Below, piece after piece: positions 33,715 through 59,387 of a stretch of 64,000 nt of DNA. The DNA is from Cranoglanis bouderius (taxonomy: Eukaryota > Chordata > Actinopteri > Siluriformes > Cranoglanididae): positions 35,081,399 to 35,145,398 of the forward strand of contig CM042535.1 of assembly GCA_023630585.1 (NCBI GenBank), in the 5' to 3' direction. The position numbers and the translations under genes are program-made. The notes beneath the pieces are model-generated. The model saw only the letters and a program-made list of their open reading frames with translations, ran no database searches and was not told where the DNA came from. Each line of letters starts with the position of its first letter. Position 1 is the first letter of the stretch.

Positions 33715-34400
33715 TTTCAGGCAACAAATAGCAATGAAGATGAAGGAGCTTCCTAAAGTTCTCAAGGACAGCATTATTAAACAACACTTGAATGGAAAGA
33801 GCTACCGAGCCATAGCAAAGACCTTTCACTACAATTGGTTTGATAATACAGTATGCAGGTGGAAAGTTCATGAAACCACAACTAATCCCCCCAGGACAGG
33901 TGCGTCACGCAAGATTTCACTTCATGCTTTTTGAGTAATGATAATGACGATAGAGACAGGCGCCAGCAGTCACTTGAAAAGAGTTGCAGGACGACCTGAA
34001 AGCAGCACGAACAACAGCTACATAGAGAACAATAAGCAATGAACTGCACTACAATCATCAAAGTTCCAACATCTAAGATTTGCACACAAGCATTTAAACA
34101 AATCAGAACACTTTTGGAACAAAGGATGAAACAAAAATAAAACTCTTTGGCAATAATACAGCCCTTCAAGTTCGGAAAACGAAGAGTTATGTGTATGATC
34201 CACCATACCACCATCTCCACAGTGAAGTATGAAGGTGTGAGCTTCATGATATGGTGCTGCTTCTCTGCAAACAATACTGGGGTATTACAGGTCATCCAAG
34301 GAAACATGAATGGAGAGATGTACCAGGATATATTGGAGGAGAATTTCAATTCATCAGCCAAGAAACTGAACCTGGGGAGAAGATGAAGGTTTCATCAAGA
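33715..34400 (+). pseudogene. Tc1 transposase, degenerate, interrupted
   Basis: Starts MKMKELPKVLKDSIIKQHLN, GKSYRAIAKTFHYN (N-terminal helix-turn-helix). It runs through several stops and frame changes to VMCMIHHTTISTVKYEGVSF and RFHQDNDPN, then is interrupted by the SINE stub and tRNA cassette at about 34411. Not functional. Confidence 0.8.
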
Positions 34401-34512
34401 CAACGACCCCAACATCTTAACCACTGAGCTACCACTGCCTACAAATTATATTTGTCACCTAACCATACACAGTACGTCGTGTAGTGAAATACTTTAATAA
34501 TAAAATTTACAT

Positions 34513-34585
34513 TGGAGAATGCGGGCATCGATCCCGCTACCTCTCACATGCGAAGCGAGCGCTCTACCATTTGAGCTAATTCCCC
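34513..34585 (-). tRNA. tRNA-Ala (anticodon CGC), copy 2
   Basis: Identical to copy 1 except one D-loop base (AAATGG instead of AAGTGG). G3:U70, anticodon CGC and both internal promoter boxes are kept. A TTTT terminator follows (atgtaaattttatt). Part of the 1185-bp duplication. Confidence 0.9.
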
Positions 34586-34855
34586 ACGTGGTGGTGGGGC
34601 GGTTGGAGCCTATCCCAGGGAACATGGGGAACAAGGCGGGGGACACCCTGGACGGGTTGCCAACCCATCGCAGGGCAGAATCGCACACCCATTCACAGAC
34701 TACAGACAATTTGGAAATGCCAATCAGCCTGCAACTCATCTTTGGACTGGGGGAGGAAACAGGAGTACCCAGAGGAAACCCTCAAAGCACTGGGAGAACA
34801 TGCAAACTCCACACACAGGGCGGAGGCAGGATTCAATCCACCAATCCTGGAGATG
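34586..34855 (-). mobile_element. V-SINE copy, duplication copy 2
   Basis: Duplicate of the element at 33401-33670 with a handful of substitutions. Confidence 0.85.
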
Positions 34856-34899
34856 CAAATTGCATCTGCTGTCATTATAACAGCCATTGTTTGGGAAGA

Positions 34900-35290
34900 T
34901 TTCAGGCAACAAATAGCAATGAAGATGAAGGAGCTTCCTAAAGTTCTCAAGGACAGCATTATTAAACAACACTTGAATGGAAAGAGCTACCGAGCCATAG
35001 CAAAGACCTTTCACTACAATTGGTTTGATAATACAGTATGCAGGTGGAAAGTTCATGGAACCACAACTTATCTCCCCAGGACAGGTGCGTCATGCAAGAT
35101 TTCACTTCATGCTTTTTGAGTAATGATAAGGACGATAGAGATTTAAGGTTTCATCAAGACAACGACCCCAAACTTGCAGCTAAAACAACTCAAGACTGGT
35201 TTCTAAAAAAGGAGGTGAACATTCTTGCATGGCCAAGCCAATCTCTTGATTTTATTTATGTAGGGCTTTGAAATTATGAGTCCATTAGAG
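34900..35290 (+). pseudogene. Tc1 transposase fragment, N-terminus joined to C-terminus
   Basis: N-terminal part (34928-35119) matches 33743-33934. It is followed from 35142 by FHQDNDPKLAAKTTQDWFLK and VNILAWPSQS, the C-terminal DDE part that copy 1 lacks. The catalytic core between them is missing. Confidence 0.78.
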
Positions 35291-35639
35291 AGACCTTCAG
35301 AGGGACGGTTTGCCAAGAGGAAAGAGGAATGCTGCATGATTATAAGAATTACATCTTACCCTAGATGACTCGAAGCTGCAATTATGAACAACAGCTTTGC
35401 CACAAAGTACTAATGTCTGTAATTTGTGGTGCCTGAATACTATTTTCCTTATCAGTTTTGTTTTTTAGACATATCTTTGTTTATTCTTATAAATACAGAC
35501 TATATACTGCATAATACAAGTCAAAAGATATTAGGTGTGTAAATGGTGTGTAAAGTGGATAGAGTCAAGTATATTAAATAACAGAAACAAAACTGTCTGA
35601 ATACATACAGTGTTGGGAAATAATTTTTAAAACTATATA
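35291..35639. other. Spacer between Tc1 remnants
   Basis: Probably Tc1 3' flank at first (noncoding tail after the transposase). Nothing else was recognised. Confidence 0.45.
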
Positions 35640-36601
35640 CACCGATCAGCCATAACATTAAAACCACCCGCCTAATATTGTGTAGGTCCCCCTTGTGCTG
35701 CCAAAACAGCTCTGACCCATTGAGGCATGGACTCCACAAGACCTCTGAAGGTGTGCTGTGGTATCTGGCACCAAGACGTTAGCAGCAGATCCTTTAAGTT
35801 CTGTAAGTTGTGAGGTGGGGCCTCCATGGATCGGACTTGTTTGTCTAACACATCCCACAGATGACACATGAATGCCAGGACCCAAGGTTTCCCAGCAAGA
35901 CACTGCCCAAGGCATCACAATGCCTCTTCCGGCTTGCCTTGTTCCCATAGTGCATCCTGGTGTCATCTCTTCCCCAGGTAACTGACACACACGCACCCGG
36001 CCGTCTACATGATGTAAAAGAAAACATGATTCATCAGACCAGGCCACCTTCTTCCATTGTTCCATGGTCTAGTTCTGATGCTCATGTCCTCATTGTAGGT
36101 GATTTTGGCGGTGGACAGGGGTCAGAATGGGCATTCTGACCGGTCTGCAGCTACGCAGCCCCAGACACAGGAAGCTGTGATGCACTGTGTATTCTGACAC
36201 CTTGGTATCATAGCCAGCATTAACTTTTTCAGCAATTTGTGCTACAGTAGCTCTTCTGTGGGATCGGACCAGATGGACTAACCTTCTCTCCCCACGCACA
36301 TCAATGAGCCTTGGGCGCCCATGACCCTGTCACTCATTCACCGGTTGTCCTTCATTGGACCACTTTTGGTAGGTACTAGCCACTGTATACCAGGAACACC
36401 CCACAAGACCTGCCATTTTGGAAATGCTCTGACCCAGTCATCTAGCCATCACAATTTGGCCCTTATCACAGTCGCTCAGATCCTTGCGCTTGCCAATTTT
36501 TCCTGTTTCCAACACATCAACTTTGAGAACTGACTGTTCACTTGATAATCAATGTTATTCACTTCACCTGTCAGTGATATTAATGTTATGTCCGATCGGT
36601 G
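35640..36601 (-). mobile_element. Internally deleted Tc1 element with both ends
   Basis: Termini caccgatcagccataacatt and its decayed inverse (aatgttatgtccgatcggtg) are flanked by TA at 35638-35639 and 36602-36603. On the - strand the transposase N-terminal region (RRATVAQIAEKVNAGYDTKV) is followed by VAWSDESCFLLHHVDGRVRV, which holds the first catalytic Asp, and then by LGPGIHV. That is joined directly to HLWDVLDKQV and the family C-terminus (GGPTQY). The deletion removed the second Asp and the Glu region. Needs a transposase in trans. Confidence 0.9.
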
Positions 36602-36603
36602 TA

Positions 36604-36990
36604 TACTGTAGTTGTGAAGACGACTGCTTATCGTTGCATGAGCGTGCGCTGATATAGGAACAACCTGAAGATTATCCACTGAAGTAAGACCACAGCAACA
36701 CAAGTGCAGAAGCTCCAAGCAGAAGTAGAGCATTCACACTAACACTTCCTGAGTCCATGATAAATATGGAAACTACGTCCTCCGACCACAAAGGCATGTC
36801 CACAATCAGACTGGTCAATTGGTTTGGTGTTAGCTAATGGACGCCACTACTGCACCCTTGAGCAACTCACATAACCTGTCTGAAGGCATTTTTTCATTTA
36901 CATGTCAGTGGCTGTTGTTGTTTAGGACATAACGATGTGGTAGATCATGTAGATCAATGGGCCATGGTACAGTTGTGAGGTACAGTTTGG
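36604..36990. other. Intergenic, nothing recognised
   Basis: Unremarkable sequence between the deleted Tc1 and the next V-SINE. Confidence 0.5.
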
Positions 36991-36997
36991 TACAGCC

Positions 36998-37260
36998 ATG
37001 GCATGGCCACAGTGGCTTAGTGGTTAGCTCGTTTCCCTCACACCTAAGGGGTTGGGGGTTTGTATCCCACCTCCGCCCTGTGTGTGCAGAGTTTGCATGT
37101 TCTCCCTGTGCTTCGGCGGTTTCCTCCAGGTACTCGGCTGATTGGCATTTCCAAATTGTCTGTAGCTTGTGTGCAACAGCAATGAGCTGGCACCCTGTCC
37201 AGGATGTCGCCCGCCTTGTTCCCTGGGATAGGCTTTTTGCTCTGTAATAGACAGGATGAA
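36998..37260 (+). mobile_element. V-SINE copy
   Basis: Head ggccacagtggcttagtgg and ggttgggggtttg, core catgttctccctgtgcttc and gtttcctccaggtactc, then catttccaaattgtctgtag. More diverged than the 28.4-kb copy. Confidence 0.82.
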
Positions 37261-37819
37261 CGTGCCTTCGGTTGTTTTAATAAGGTTACGTCTCTGGTTG
37301 CTTTCACTTTTCACCTCCTGGTCTTCCTGTTTTCTTATCACACTTATGAATACACACATACAAGCAGAGAAGTGTGAATCAATGTTCATTATATACTGTG
37401 CAGAGGGAAATTGTGTCTGTGTGTCTCTGTGTGTGTGTCTGTGTGTGTGTTTGATCAAGGTCCAAAATCAGCAGCCGTTTTGTCATGTTCTCTTTTACAG
37501 GAAGGTGAAAAGGTAATGAAAGAAAACATTATTTATTTATTTATCCAGCTCTTTCCTTGTACTGAGGAAACACGAGGACGCACACACACATTTTAAGGAT
37601 GTGTGTATGTGCGCACATTAGCCACTGGCTCTCTCTCTCTCTGCACTGTTTCCAGGTCAGTGATTTCCATTTTTTTTGGGGTAATTTAATTGCACTGAGA
37701 GATGAAAGTGCCCGAAAGAGCCATAATCCTTCACACACACATGCGCTCACACACACACACACACAGATAAGCCATTGGGCTGTAATGATGAAACAACCAA
37801 GTCCTCAAACGTCCCTGCT

Positions 37820-37850
<31 letters not shown>

Positions 37851-37919
37851 ATCTTCCAAGAGCCTGATGAGGAACTGCATAAAATATTTACACTGTATTT
37901 ATACATAATGCAGTACTGA

Positions 37920-37987
<68 letters not shown>

Positions 37988-38530
37988 TTAACATAATTCA
38001 GGTTGATAGAACTTTATTTCAGCAAATATTACATACACTGTAAAAAAAAAATGCATTTGGAACTTCTAGACCAACAGCTGGACAGATGTGCATAAAGAAA
38101 TATAGGGGGATTTTTCTCCTTCTAGTTTCTCTATTTTGCTCTGACGTGGGTGTGAACACGAAAACGCTATTAAATAAAACTCTGAATCAAATCAAAAGAT
38201 CATGAAGTGACACTGCTGACATACCCATACTGAACATCTGGAAGTTTTGAACGTTTTGTCAGTTGCAAAATATAAACTATCCACAGAAACGCCCACGGAG
38301 AAATACAGAGAAGTGAAAAAAACAAAAAAAACACTGTAGGCTAAAATTCCCTAGAAGTCTCTTTCTCTTCTACTCAAAGGCACTGTACATCTCAGGACAG
38401 CTAACAGATGACGCATAACAACAAAAAACTACATGTGTGTGTGTTTGTGTGTGTGAGACACAAAACGCTCCAATGAATCTCATCTCAGGTTTGGCGTCGC
38501 CCCCAAAAGCCGGAGCACAAACACAGACGC

Positions 38531-38570
<40 letters not shown>

Positions 38571-38940
38571 TTATAATTGTATCTCATGAGCCACTGAGTC
38601 AATGTGTCTCTAACATTCTCTGTTAAAGGAGTACTCCAATGTTTTTTTTTAAACCTAATTCTTATTCACCACATCTGTAGCATTCTCAGTTAGTAGCACA
38701 GGCGTGAATTTCTCCATCTTTTCTTGTACTGGAATAAGAACACAACAAGAACAACCTGTTTACTGGTAACTGGCTTATAATAGAAGTCTAGAGGCATTTG
38801 TTTTGAAGTAAGTAAATGCTTCTGCCATACAAATGTAAAAAAAAAAGAAAAGAAAAAAAAAAAAAGTCATATTTCCAGATTCAACAAACGTGCACCTATC
38901 CTTCAGCAGGAATGTAGGCCGCCACTGTCAAGTCCAAGAC
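37261..38940. other. Intergenic or distal spock3 3' UTR, microsatellites
   Basis: Contains (GT)n at 37821-37848, (CA)n at 37919-37984, (GT)n at 38536-38562 and short A runs. A reverse-strand polyadenylation signal candidate (tttatt on +, AATAAA on -) lies at 38013-38018. It could be the distal end of a long spock3 3' UTR. Confidence 0.4.
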
Positions 38941-39775
38941 TAGCTGAGATTGAGTCAAGACCGAGTCCTAAAGGGGGTCGAGGCCAAGTCAAGATCGAGT
39001 TCAGATGAGTCAAGATGGCGCTCAAATGAGTCAAGATGGAGTTCAAATGAGTCAAGATTGAGTTCCAATGAGTCAAGATTGAGTTCAAATGAGTCAAGAT
39101 GGAGTTCCAATGAGTCAAGATCGAGTTCCAATGAGTCAAGATCGAGTTCAAACGAGTCAAGATGAAGTTCCATTGAGTCAAGATGGAGTTCAAATTAGTC
39201 AAGATTGAGTTCAAATGAGTCAAGACGGAGTTCAAATTAATCAAGACTGAGTTCCAATGAGTCAATACGGAGTTCAAATTAGTCAAGACTGAGTTCCAAT
39301 GAGTCAAGATGGAGTTCAAATTAGTCAAGACTGAGTTCCAATGAGTCAAGATGGAGTTCAAATTAGTCAAGACTGAGTTCCAATGAGTCAAGATGGAGTT
39401 CAAATTAGTCAAGACTGAGTTCCAATGAGTCAAGATGGAGTTCAAATGAGTCAGGATTGAGTTCAAATGAGTCAAGATAGAGGTTCCAATGACGCAAGAC
39501 GAAGTTCAAATTACTCAAGATCGAATTGAAATGAATCATGATTGAGTTCAAATGAGTCAAGATGAAGTTCCATGGACTCAAGATGGAGTTCCAATGAGTC
39601 AAGATGAAGTTCCAATGAGTTAAGATGGAGTTCAATTGAGTCAGGATTGAGTTCAAATGAGTCAAGATGGAGGTTCCAATGAGGCAAGACGAAGTTCAAA
39701 TTAGTCAAGATCAAATTGAAATGAATCATGATTGAGTTCAAATGAGTCAAGATGAAGTTCCAATGAGTCAAGCTC
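38941..39775. repeat. 21-bp minisatellite
   Basis: About 40 copies of gagtcaagatggagttcaaat with variants, spanning roughly 835 bp. The 21-bp unit is a multiple of three, so frames stay open for up to 190 codons on both strands (for example repeated LNSILTH on the - strand). This open frame is a property of the repeat, not evidence of a gene. Confidence 0.95.
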
Positions 39776-40548
39776 AAGACAAGCCTTTACTTCAGTTTCA
39801 TATATGCCAAAACAAAATAGCAAATTCTCTTGAGATTATGCAATTACAATTATGCAAAATAAAATGCTTGTTCATTGTGAACAACATAGTTTCTCTATGG
39901 ATTTTTTAGTAGCCAATGTCAATATTCATTTTTAAATAATTAGTAAAGTATGCTAGTTCTCTCAACTAGTTACCTTGATGTGTGCATTGCACCAATGATT
40001 AGGCTGTTTTCTAGAAGAAGGACTTACTTCTCATCAAACTTTATGCATGCGACAAGAAATAATAACATGAACATGTTAACTCTTAGTCGAGACCAAGACC
40101 ATATTTAGTGAGACAAGTCCAAGTACAAATGGCAATACGTCTCAACAACGTCCCCTTAGCGAGATATCTCAAGAACGAGTGGTGAAATGTTTGTATGTGG
40201 AACTCTCAATGTATCCAGAAGATGAACTGGTTCGATTCGGGAAGTGATCCAGACAGGGTCAAGCTCACAGCAAGGTCAAAAGTCTTGTTAGTGGCGGAGG
40301 CATCCCTGGCGATTTAGTTAGTGAGAGTTTTACATATTAATTATTATTTTACTGTGATAAAGAGAGAGAAAAACACAATACAAGTACATTGTAATTTTTT
40401 GGAAGGAGTCTCCAGAGTCACTGCTGCATTTTTTGTTTGTCTTATTAACTTCAGGAACTTGTTCATTTTATGGACATCCCACAGCATTAAATGTAACTAT
40501 AAGGGGTTAAAAACCATTTATAGTTCGGCAAGCTGCTGTGGTATAAGA
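39776..40548. other. Spacer, nothing recognised
   Basis: A/T-rich, no feature recognised. It may belong to the spock3 3' UTR. Confidence 0.4.
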
Positions 40549-40550
40549 GG

Positions 40551-40692
40551 AATAAAACACTTCAGGACCTACTGTTATAGAAAAATAACACAATTTGGAG
40601 TGGTAGTAGTAACTCTGCTTTGCATTGGGCCACATCACACCAACCCATTGTTGATTATTTTCCCATAACAGCATGTTCATACGTGTTTTATT
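40551..40692. mobile_element. Short palindromic (MITE-like) element
   Basis: The left arm from aataaaacacttcaggacct to 40595 pairs imperfectly with the right arm 40648-40692, which ends acgtgttttatt. The inverse of the right arm reads aataaaacacgtatgaacat. Related half or decayed copies lie at 9590-9665, 11711-11795, 19721-19790 and probably 16641-16700. Confidence 0.65.
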
Positions 40693-40989
40693 TCACAAAT
40701 ATATTTGACTCAATTCTGAATAAACAGGTTTTTTGTTCTTGTTAAATTTTTTTTTGTCTGTGGTAAATACACTGTGTGTGTTATAGATGCAGTGGATAGC
40801 AAGTAGACTAATACTAAGAAAAGGTAGAAATGCGCTAATCCTGTATCCTCCTTATTGATCGTACATATTCTATATTTGTAATTTAAAACCGAAAGAGTGC
40901 AATGATAAAGACAGGTACAGTAAAACAAGTACACACAGCAACAAACATGGATCTAGAATAAATTCTATTAGAAATATGCCATCAGCTCT

Positions 40990-41020
<31 letters not shown>

Positions 41021-41303
41021 ATCATTCCTGCTTCCTGCCCAAAGGGATATAGCAGATTCACTCTCAAAAACGCTCAGCGACGTCAAAATAACAAAAATAA
41101 AATGCATTGTATTAATCAGTTCTATTAATTTTTTAATACAAATGTTACACAGCAAGAGGGAAATATACCTTTATCTAAGCCATTAGTAATATTAGTACTT
41201 CATTTCTACAAGTGACGCCTAAAAACGTGCTTTTGGTTTCCCCTTCCTCTTTTAGAAAAAAAAAAACAAAAAAACAAAACAAACGAAACACGCGTGGCGG
41301 CGA
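40693..41303 (-). other. Proximal 3' UTR of spock3 (likely)
   Basis: Directly downstream of the spock3 stop on the - strand. Contains a (TG)n tract at 40994-41020 and no coding signal. A possible AATAAA on the - strand at 40687-40692 lies at its far edge, within the palindromic element. Confidence 0.5.
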
Positions 41304-55244
<13,941 letters not shown>

Positions 55245-57239
55245 CTGAAACACACATCAATATTAGGTAACAGTTTGCACTGTAATAGTCGTGTTCAGTA
55301 TTATTTCCTTGCATCTTACATATTACAAAGCAAAGCACATTTTATACAAACCTCTACTTCCTGATAGTATAGGAAGCGTTAGAGAGAAACAAATAAAGAC
55401 GAACGTTAGTGGGATACACACGCGATACATCGGTAACTGATATACACACTTCCACACAAGCTGCATCTCCAGTCACGGCCGTTAATGAGCTCACGCTTGA
55501 GCGCATTCTTAATAGATTCTGATACTTTTGAGTCCCGTCATCGCAAAGCCCCGAGAGGGATATTTCTGTCCTTTCTGATTGTTCCACATGACATTCCACA
55601 TGCTGAGAGAAACGCACACACACACACTTGGTGAGAGAGACATTAAAATAGAATAGCGGGATTGCTCAGCTGGCTGTTTGGCAGCTAAAAACAGACATGT
55701 CTTTTTACTTCGTCTGTCAGTAAAGGCTAGGTTTATGAGATTGTGTGTACTATGCCCTCACTCAATCGCACCCCCTAACTACTATTGTTGACTGACATCG
55801 CATGTGGCTTTAATAGGGGGGGGAAAAGGGGGGCGTGGCCAGACATACATAACGCATGTCGTGTACACGTAACATTACGTCTGAAAAATACCTGAAGCTG
55901 GTTGCGAGTCGGCAAGTAGCTGCAATCGCTGGCAAAACTAAAGTCTGGACTGTTCTAACTTTTTAAAATATTGCTATGTCATACATTTTTTTTTACACTT
56001 TATAAACATTATCAAATTTATCAAGTTACATTAAACGGTTAAGTTCTCATGCACAGTTGCCGTTATAGAAAATGTTCTGAATCTGAACCAATCAGAATCA
56101 AGCATTTCACATCGCTGTTGAATAAATCCGTATATAATACCAAGGTCACGAACTGTAAACAAACAAACAAAAAAAAAAAACAACGAAAAAAAAAGTAAAT
56201 TTTTATGACAGCCAAGTTTCACTTCAAAATGGCTGACACGAAGTTTCTGAACACTTCTTGGACAGTTCTGTATTCAAACGAAAAGTTACTCTCGAGTCCT
56301 GTAACGACTCGATCATCCTTAATCAATCTATACTGAATTGTAGAGATGTCATTTTCGGATTGCTCATACACTTTTCAATTCGGCATCACTGTCATCTGTG
56401 CTTTATTATTTTTCATGCACTCCATACACATTACAATGATGTTTGTTTCAGGCTGAATCTGATATCTTGATGCTGAGGCAGCAGTGCTTCCCTTAATTTA
56501 TTTATCGAGACTTATTACAAATGTTTCACGGCCAACAAGCAGTATGAGCGATGTGATCCCGTATTAATGTTTTCCTTGAAACGGAACGGCATTGATTTTA
56601 GTAAGAAAGCATTTTGCCTCAAAGCATCTTTCCAGTGGAATCAATTTCAGGAACAATACATCCTACACATGCATCATTTCTGGACTGTATTGGGTGTTTT
56701 ATGCTCTTTATGTCTAAGTTGATTCAGTTGAACTTTTTTTTTTAAACTATTAAACTATTGTGTTCATTTGTAAGTTGGTGGTGACTTAAACTCGTATTAA
56801 TTGTAACTTTGTATAAGTATTTGCTATTTTTCATATATACGATGTTTTACGTTTACAATTCTTTTTTTTTTTTTAGGTGATTCTACCTTCTGTGATATTG
56901 AGCTAAGTGTTAGTTTTATGTTTGCTATGCTGTGTTTTCAGCTCCTGTTTGCCATTTCCTGCTTCAGATCCTGCCCTCTTTATACTGTCTATGTAAGCAT
57001 CTGTCTATATATGTCTATATATGTCATCTGTATCTGTGCAGACTTTCAGACTTAATTTGAGGGTATTTGCATCCAATATCAATTCGGGTGATTGGTATAC
57101 GAATTACAGCACATTTTATACGCCGTCCTCCCTTTCTAAGAGAACAAAAGTTATTCGACAATTGGCTGCTCAGCTTTTCCATGGCCAGGTGTGTGTTATT
57201 CCCTCACTATTTCACTAGGGTTGATTTCTAGGATTGATT
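55245..57239 (-). other. spock3 intron, 5' exons not found
   Basis: The earlier spock3 exons (signal peptide and the DDKQWL-type block) were looked for and not found up to the end of the window. No transposon with recognisable ends was seen here. Confidence 0.55.
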
Positions 57240-58479
57240 TCAGGTGTGGCATTTGCATTTGGAACCTGTTGCTGTTAACTCTCAATGTGAAATCCAAAGA
57301 GCTGTACACTGCCAGTAAAGCAAGCCTTCATTAGACTGAAAAATCAAAACAAGCCCATCAAAGAGACTGCAGAAACATTAGGCGTGGCCAAATCAACTTT
57401 CTGGTACATTTCTAAAAAAAAGAAAGATTCGCATCGATGAGCTCAGGAACATCAAAAGGCCCGGAAGACCACGGAAAACGACTGTGGTGGATGACTGAAG
57501 AATTCTTTCCCAGGTGAAGAAAAACCTGTTCACAACAGTTGGCCAGATCAAGAACACCCTCCAGGAGGTAGGCGTATCTGTGTCACAGTCAACAATCAAT
57601 GAGAAGATTTAACCAGAGGGTTTACCACAAAAACGGGAAGAACCAGAGTTTGCCAAAAAAAATATTTTAAAAAGCCTGTAAGTTCTGGAATAACATCCTA
57701 TGGACAGATGAGACAAAGATTAACTCGTACCAGAATGATGGGAAGGGAAAATTATGGAGAAAGGAAGGAACTGCTCAAGATCTGAAGCGTATCGTCTCAT
57801 CTTACGGCGTGGGTGTTTAAAGCTGCCAACAGAACTGGTTCCCTTGTATTTACTGATGATGTGACTGCTGACAAATGCAGCAGGATGAATTCTGAAGTTT
57901 ATAGGGCTGTATTATCTGCTCGGATTCAGCCAAATGCTTCAAAATCCATTGGCCAGAGCTTCACAGTGCAGATGGACAATGACCTGACACATACTTCGAA
58001 AGGAACCCAAGACTTTTTTTTTTTTAAAGCAAAGAAGTGGAATGTTCTGCAATGGCCAAGTCTATTACCTGACCTGAATCCAACTGAGCATGCATTTCAC
58101 TTGCTGAAGAAAAAAAAAACTAAAGGCAAAAAACAACCAGAGAACTGAAAACGGCTGAAGTATAGGCCTGGCAGAGCATCACCAGGTAAGAAACGCAGCA
58201 TCTGCTGATGTCTATTGGTTCCAGCAAAGGATTTGTAACCAAGCATTAAAAATGATGATTTAATGTACAACTACAATTAGTTTGTCCAATTACTTTTGGT
58301 CACTTAAAAAGGCTTGCATACGGTATAAAAAGTGCTGGAGTTCCTACACCGTTTCCTTGATGCCTTTAAATTAAAGTGGAAAGTCTGCATTTTGATCTTA
58401 TATTCGTTATTTAATTTCAACATATTGTGGTAGACAGCTGAAATAATTAGTTTGTATGTCCAAATATTTATGGACCTGT
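57240..58479 (+). mobile_element. Tc1-like element, left end lost
   Basis: Right end at 58455-58479 (tgtccaaatatttatggacc). Degenerate transposase: N-terminal SKASLH-like region from about 57315, WTDETKINSYQNDG region near 57705, then MNSEVYRAVLSARIQPNASK, VQMDNDLTHTSKGTQDF and LPDLNPTEHAFHLL. Several stops, frameshifts and a T insertion near 58015 disable it. Confidence 0.8.
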
Positions 58480-58913
58480 CTTTAGATGTACCCCTGTGTT
58501 TTATGACTTTGTGATGACTGTTTGTGTTACGTGCCACACCTTTGTGCTGATTTCCTGCTCACTGCCTTTGGACTTGCCCGTGGTAACTCTGTCTTCCTGT
58601 GTTTTACCACTATTGTTTGTACTGTTCTCATGTTCGTATGTAGTTCTTAAGTGTTCAAAATTTCAAGAACTCCTAAGCAAAAATGTCTTGTTTTTAAACG
58701 CTTCCCTATATGTATTAATCAGTTTTATTTAACACTAAAGATATTTCTTCCTGTCAGTGCCAACATCCTTGTGTATTTAGTATAAGCAATGAAATCATGT
58801 TCTGAGGAGAAACTTAATTTTCGTCTAAACTATGTCATATGTTCACTTAAATCTGACCAACCACATATTCCTGTTGTTTTTTTCCCCCCAAAGTGTAGCG
58901 TATACATTACATA
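58480..58913 (-). other. Spacer in the spock3 5' intron region
   Basis: Nothing recognised. Confidence 0.5.
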
Positions 58914-59387
58914 CAATGGTGCTTGAAAGTTTCTATATTTCTGCATAAATATGGAATTCAGAAGGACCTCAGAAAAAAAGTTGTTGATGCTCATCAGGCT
59001 GGAAAAGGTTAAAAAAAAAACCCCATCTCTAAACAGTTTGGACTCCACCAATCCACAGTCTAGACTCCCCAGGAGTGATCGACCAACAAAGATCACTCCA
59101 AGACCAAGATGTGTAATAGTCCACGAGGTCACAAAGGAACCCAGGGTAACTTCCAAGTAACTAAAGGCCTGTCTCACATTGGCTAATGTTAATGTTCATG
59201 AATCCACCATCAGGAGAACACTGAACAACAATGGTGTGCATGGCAGGGTTGCAAGGAGAAAGCCACTGCTCTCCAAAAGGGACAATTGCTGTTCTTTTGC
59301 AGTTTGCTATCAAACACGTGGACAAACCAGAAGGCTATTGGAAAATGTTTTGTGGACGGATGAGACCAAAATAGACTTTTTAGTTTA

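Larger units (their letters stand above)
32886..33956. repeat. Segmental duplication, copy 1 (period 1185 bp)
   Basis: Matches 34071-35141 with a constant offset of 1185 and few substitutions. Contents in order: C-terminal half of a Tc1 transposase, a 28-base SINE stub, a tRNA-Ala gene (-), a V-SINE (-), and the N-terminal part of the same Tc1 family. A 114-bp single-copy spacer (33957-34070) that continues the Tc1 reading separates the copies. Confidence 0.93.
34071..35141. repeat. Segmental duplication, copy 2
   Basis: Second copy of the 1071-bp block described at 32886-33956. Its right edge joins Tc1 sequence that continues the transposase (tttaaggtttcatcaagaca), which shows the block duplicated within one Tc1 element. 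Confidence 0.93.

Noticed and set aside
38903..39777. Open frames of up to 190 codons (LNSILTH repeats) on the - strand
   Set aside because: A 21-bp unit keeps any frame open. No similarity to a leucine-rich or other repeat protein beyond periodicity.
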